This document shows positions 5,620 to 8,479 of a DNA stretch of 8,479 bases, one piece after another. Source of the DNA: JBDSEG01 sp039920165 (GTDB taxonomy: Bacteria > Pseudomonadota > Gammaproteobacteria > Burkholderiales > Burkholderiaceae_C); assembly GCA_039920165.1 (NCBI GenBank), contig JBDSEG010000369.1, forward strand, positions 1 to 8,479, read 5' to 3'. The notes beneath the pieces are model-generated. The model searched no databases. It saw nothing but the letters and a program-made list of their open reading frames with translations, and was not told the DNA's origin. Position numbers and translations under genes: made by a program. Within the stretch, counting starts at the first letter, position 1; each line of letters begins with the position of its first letter.

Positions 5620-7776
5620 ATGTCCGTCCCGCCCCCATCGAAGGCCGCGTCGCTCGCCGACTGGACCGCGGCCGCCGCGAAATCGGCGCCGGGCGGCGAC
5701 GTGAGCGCGCTGAACTGGGTCACGCCCGAAGGCATCGTCGTCAAGCCGCTCTATACCGCGACCGATCTCGAAGGGCTGGCGAGCGCCGATACGCTGCCCG
5801 GCTTGGCGCCCTATCTGCGCGGCCCACAGGCGACCATGTATGCGGCGCGGCCGTGGACGATCCGCCAGTACGCAGGCTTCTCCACCGCCGAGGCGTCGAA
5901 CGCCTTCTATCGCCAGGGCCTGGACGGCGGCGGGCAGGGCGTGAGCGTCGCCTTCGACCTGGCGACGCACCGCGGCTACGACAGCGACCATCCGCGCGTG
6001 ACCGGCGATGTCGGCAAGGCCGGCGTCGCGATCGACAGCGTCGAGGATATGAAGATCCTGTTCGACGGCATCGCGCTCGACAAGGTGAGCGTCAGCATGA
6101 CCATGAACGGCGCGGTGCTGCCGGTGCTGGCCGGCTATATCGTCGCCGCCGAGGAACAGGGCGTGGCGCAGACGCAGCTCTCGGGGACGATCCAAAACGA
6201 CATCCTCAAGGAGTTCATGGTCCGCAACACCTACATCTATCCGCCCGAGCCGAGCATGCGCATCGTCGGCGACATCATCGCGTATACCGCCGAGCACATG
6301 CCGCGGTTCAACTCGATCTCGATCTCGGGCTACCACATGCAGGAGGCGGGCGCCAACCAGGCGCTCGAACTCGCCTTCACGCTGGCCGACGGCAAGGAGT
6401 ACGTGAAAACGGCGCTGGCCAAGGGCCTGGATGTCGATGCCTTCGCGCCGCGCCTGAGCTTCTTCTGGGCGATCGGCATGAATTTCTATCTCGAGATCGC
6501 CAAGATGCGTGCCGCGCGCCTGTTGTGGTTCAGGATCATGAGCGGCTTCGATGCGAAGAACCCGAAGAGCCTGCAGCTTCGCACCCACTGCCAGACCTCG
6601 GGTTGGAGCCTGGCTGCGCAGGACCCGTACAACAACGTCGTCCGCACCACCATCGAGGCGATGGCCGCGGTGTTCGGTGGTACGCAAAGCCTGCACACCA
6701 ACGCGCTCGACGAGGCGATCGCGCTGCCGACCGAGTTCAGCGCCCGCATCGCGCGCAACACCCAGCTCGTGATCCAGGAAGAGACCCACATCACGAGCGT
6801 GGTCGACCCGTGGGCCGGCAGCTATCTGATGGAAAGGCTGACCCAGGATATGGCCGACACGGCGTGGAAGATCATCGAGGAAGTCGATGCCATGGGCGGC
6901 ATGGTGAAGGCGGTGGCGAGCGGCTGGGCCAAGCTCAAGATCGAGGCGAGCGCGGCCGAGAAGCAGGCGCGCATCGACTCGGGCCACGACGTGATCGTCG
7001 GCGTCAACAAATACCGCCTGCCGACCGAGGATGCGATCGAGACGCGCGATATCGACAACGTGATGGTGCGCGACAGCCAGATCGCGCGGCTGCAGCGGGT
7101 GCGGGCGAACCGCGATGCCGCGGCGGCGCAGGCCGCGCTCGACGCGCTGACCGCCTGCGCCAACGGCGCGAACGGCAACCTGCTCGGCCTGGCCATCGAC
7201 GCGATGCGTGCGCGCGCATCGGTGGGCGAAGTGTCGGACGCGCTCGAAAGGGCGTGGGGCCGGCACCGCGCCGATACCCACAAGGTCAGCGGCGTCTACG
7301 CCGCCGCCTACGACAGCGCCGAGGGCTGGGAGGCGCTCAAGTCGGAAATCGCCGAATTCGCCGGAGCGCAGGGTCGCCGGCCGCGCGTGCTGATCGCCAA
7401 GCTTGGCCAGGACGGCCACGACCGTGGCGCCAAGGTGGTGGCGAGCGCCTTCGCCGACCTCGGTTTCGATGTCGACATCGGGCCGCTATTTCAGACCGCC
7501 GAGGAATGTGCGCGCCAGGCGATCGAGAACGACGTCCACGCGGTCGGCGTGAGCACGCTCGCAGCCGGCCACAAGACGCTGGTGCCGGCGATCATCGATT
7601 CGCTGAAGCAGCAGGGCGCCGACGATATCGTCGTCTTCGTCGGCGGCGTGATCCCGCGCCAGGACTACGAAATGCTGTACGACGCAGGCGTGAAAGGCAT
7701 TTACGGACCCGGCACGCCAATTCCGGCAAGCGCCAAGGACGTGCTCGAGCAGATTCGCAAGGCGGTCGCTGCCTGA
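5620..7776 (+). CDS. scpA: Methylmalonyl-CoA mutase (adenosylcobalamin-dependent)
   Basis: A 718-residue enzyme with substrate and cobalamin domains in one chain, like the E. coli and mitochondrial homodimeric mutases. It interconverts (R)-methylmalonyl-CoA and succinyl-CoA, feeding propionyl-CoA carbon into the TCA cycle or supplying methylmalonyl-CoA. The TIM-barrel part has RPWTIRQYAGFSTA (77-90), AFDLATHRGYDSD (111-123), SMTMNGAVLPV (159-169), RNTYIYPPEPSM (202-213) and SISGYHMQEAG (234-244). Tyr84, Arg202 and His239 match Tyr89, Arg207 and His244 of the Propionibacterium enzyme, which fits methylmalonyl-CoA rather than isobutyryl-CoA (Phe and Gln at the first two). Gln70 replaces the usual Tyr of GPYxTMY. 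The B12 domain has GQDGHDRGAK with Asp598, cobalt ligand His600 and Gly603, then VGVSTLAAGHK and VFVGGVIP. GAGGAG lies 5 nt before the ATG. The chaperone gene follows 4 nt downstream. Confidence 0.98.
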   Translation: MSVPPPSKAASLADWTAAAAKSAPGGDVSALNWVTPEGIVVKPLYTATDLEGLASADTLPGLAPYLRGPQATMYAARPWTIRQYAGFSTAEASNAFYRQGLDGGGQGVSVAFDLATHRGYDSDHPRVTGDVGKAGVAIDSVEDMKILFDGIALDKVSVSMTMNGAVLPVLAGYIVAAEEQGVAQTQLSGTIQNDILKEFMVRNTYIYPPEPSMRIVGDIIAYTAEHMPRFNSISISGYHMQEAGANQALELAFTLADGKEYVKTALAKGLDVDAFAPRLSFFWAIGMNFYLEIAKMRAARLLWFRIMSGFDAKNPKSLQLRTHCQTSGWSLAAQDPYNNVVRTTIEAMAAVFGGTQSLHTNALDEAIALPTEFSARIARNTQLVIQEETHITSVVDPWAGSYLMERLTQDMADTAWKIIEEVDAMGGMVKAVASGWAKLKIEASAAEKQARIDSGHDVIVGVNKYRLPTEDAIETRDIDNVMVRDSQIARLQRVRANRDAAAAQAALDALTACANGANGNLLGLAIDAMRARASVGEVSDALERAWGRHRADTHKVSGVYAAAYDSAEGWEALKSEIAEFAGAQGRRPRVLIAKLGQDGHDRGAKVVASAFADLGFDVDIGPLFQTAEECARQAIENDVHAVGVSTLAAGHKTLVPAIIDSLKQQGADDIVVFVGGVIPRQDYEMLYDAGVKGIYGPGTPIPASAKDVLEQIRKAVAA

Positions 7777-7780
7777 GCGC

Positions 7781-8479
7781 ATGTCGGCACCGATGAGCCC
7801 GAGCGACGAATCGCTGTGCGCGGCGCTGGCGGGTGACGACGCCGGGGCTCGGCGTCGTGCCCTGGCCAAGGCCATCACACTGCTCGAGTCGACCCTCGAC
7901 GAGCATCGATCGCGCGCCGACGTGCTGCTGAATGCGCTGCTGCCGCGCACCGGCCATGCGGTGCGTATCGGCATCTCGGGCGTTCCCGGGGTGGGCAAGT
8001 CGACCTTCATCGAGGCGCTCGGGCTGCGCCTGATCGAACGCGGGCACCGCGTCGCCGTGCTCGCGGTCGACCCGTCGTCCAGCGTGTCGGGCGGATCGAT
8101 CCTCGGCGACAAGACGCGCATGGAGCGGCTCTCGGTGCATCCGGCCGCCTTCATCCGGCCGAGCCCGGCGTCGGGAACGCTTGGCGGCGTGGCCGAGAAG
8201 ACGCGCGAGGCGATGCTGGTGTGCGAGGCCGCGGGGTTCGACGTCATCGTCGTCGAAACGGTCGGCGTCGGTCAGAGCGAGACCGCAGTCGCCGCAATGA
8301 CCGACGTATTTGTGCTGCTGCAACTGCCCAATGCAGGCGACGACCTGCAGGCGATGAAGAAGGGCGTCATGGAGCTGGCGGACCTGATCGTCGTCCACAA
8401 GGCCGACCTCGATAACGACGCGGCGATGCGCGCTCAGGCGCAGATGAACGGCTCGACCCGTCACCCGACGGTGCTGCTG
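7781..8479 (+). CDS. meaB: Methylmalonyl-CoA mutase-associated GTPase MeaB/ArgK, N-terminal part (runs off the window)
   Basis: The first 233 residues of a protein normally about 320-340 long; the frame is open to the window end. MeaB binds the mutase, uses GTP to gate loading of adenosylcobalamin and protects or reactivates the enzyme. The Walker A loop is GVPGVGKST (67-75), followed by VAVLAVDPSSSVSGGSILGD (91-110), the family-specific metal-binding segment; then RPSPASGTLGGVAEKT (126-141) and VIVVETVGVGQSE (155-167), which carries the Walker B-like Glu159. QLPNAGDDLQAMKKGVMELA (181-200) follows. The guanine-specificity motif, normally NKxD, reads HKAD (206-209). The ATG at 7781 has no good ribosome site of its own and sits 4 nt after the mutase stop, so translation is probably coupled; a second in-frame ATG at 7793 is possible. 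The missing part holds the C-terminal dimerisation region. Confidence 0.95.
   Translation, partial: MSAPMSPSDESLCAALAGDDAGARRRALAKAITLLESTLDEHRSRADVLLNALLPRTGHAVRIGISGVPGVGKSTFIEALGLRLIERGHRVAVLAVDPSSSVSGGSILGDKTRMERLSVHPAAFIRPSPASGTLGGVAEKTREAMLVCEAAGFDVIVVETVGVGQSETAVAAMTDVFVLLQLPNAGDDLQAMKKGVMELADLIVVHKADLDNDAAMRAQAQMNGSTRHPTVLL

Noticed and set aside
5515..7419. 634-codon minus-strand frame opposite the mutase
   Set aside because: Pure shadow of a highly conserved enzyme: low-complexity Arg/His/Val/Gly composition, no domain pattern, no ribosome site.
5235..7796. 853-codon plus-strand frame spanning folA and the mutase in another phase
   Set aside because: Arg-rich frame-shifted reading of the mutase coding sequence; the true frame has all the catalytic motifs.

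Overview
The window is GC-rich (about two thirds G+C by eye) and almost fully coding. The gene types suggest a Burkholderiales betaproteobacterium: a Bug-type solute receptor, a gentisate-degradation cluster, and a single-chain methylmalonyl-CoA mutase followed by its GTPase chaperone. No genus can be fixed from the sequence alone. I see no mobile element, CRISPR array, tRNA or rRNA.

Left block (minus strand, 4411 down to 1). In transcription order it holds a flavin monooxygenase that best fits 3-hydroxybenzoate 6-hydroxylase (4411-3185), a fumarylpyruvate hydrolase-like FAH protein (3151-2453), a gentisate 1,2-dioxygenase (2451-1360), an orphan periplasmic Bug/TctC-type receptor (1325-348) and the 5' end of a periplasmic glycerophosphodiester phosphodiesterase (271-1, running off the window). 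The first three form a compact operon, with 33 nt and 1 nt between genes. Together they describe 3-hydroxybenzoate -> gentisate -> ring-cleavage product -> pyruvate plus a C4 acid. No maleylpyruvate isomerase gene is present. The Bug receptor probably belongs to the same unit and may bind the aromatic substrate or a related carboxylate; the phosphodiesterase looks unrelated.

Centre (4412-5005). A MarR-family regulator (4526-5005, plus strand) is divergent from the catabolic operon across a 114-bp intergenic region. That region has an AT-rich island with overlapping back-to-back -10-like hexamers and inverted repeats, the expected layout for a MarR repressor controlling both directions.

Right block. 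folA (dihydrofolate reductase, 5518-5021, minus) converges on the regulator gene with a 15-nt gap. Divergent from folA, a plus-strand unit begins with methylmalonyl-CoA mutase (5620-7776) and, 4 nt later, its G3E-type GTPase chaperone MeaB/ArgK (7781 to the window end, partial). This is the B12-dependent end of propionyl-CoA metabolism.

Nothing here is a clearly undescribed system. The points worth a second look are the missing isomerase, the architecture of the divergent control region, and non-canonical residues at usually conserved positions in MeaB (His-Lys-Ala-Asp for the G4 motif), the mutase (Gln for an active-site Tyr) and DHFR (Val and Ser where Trp and Pro are usual).
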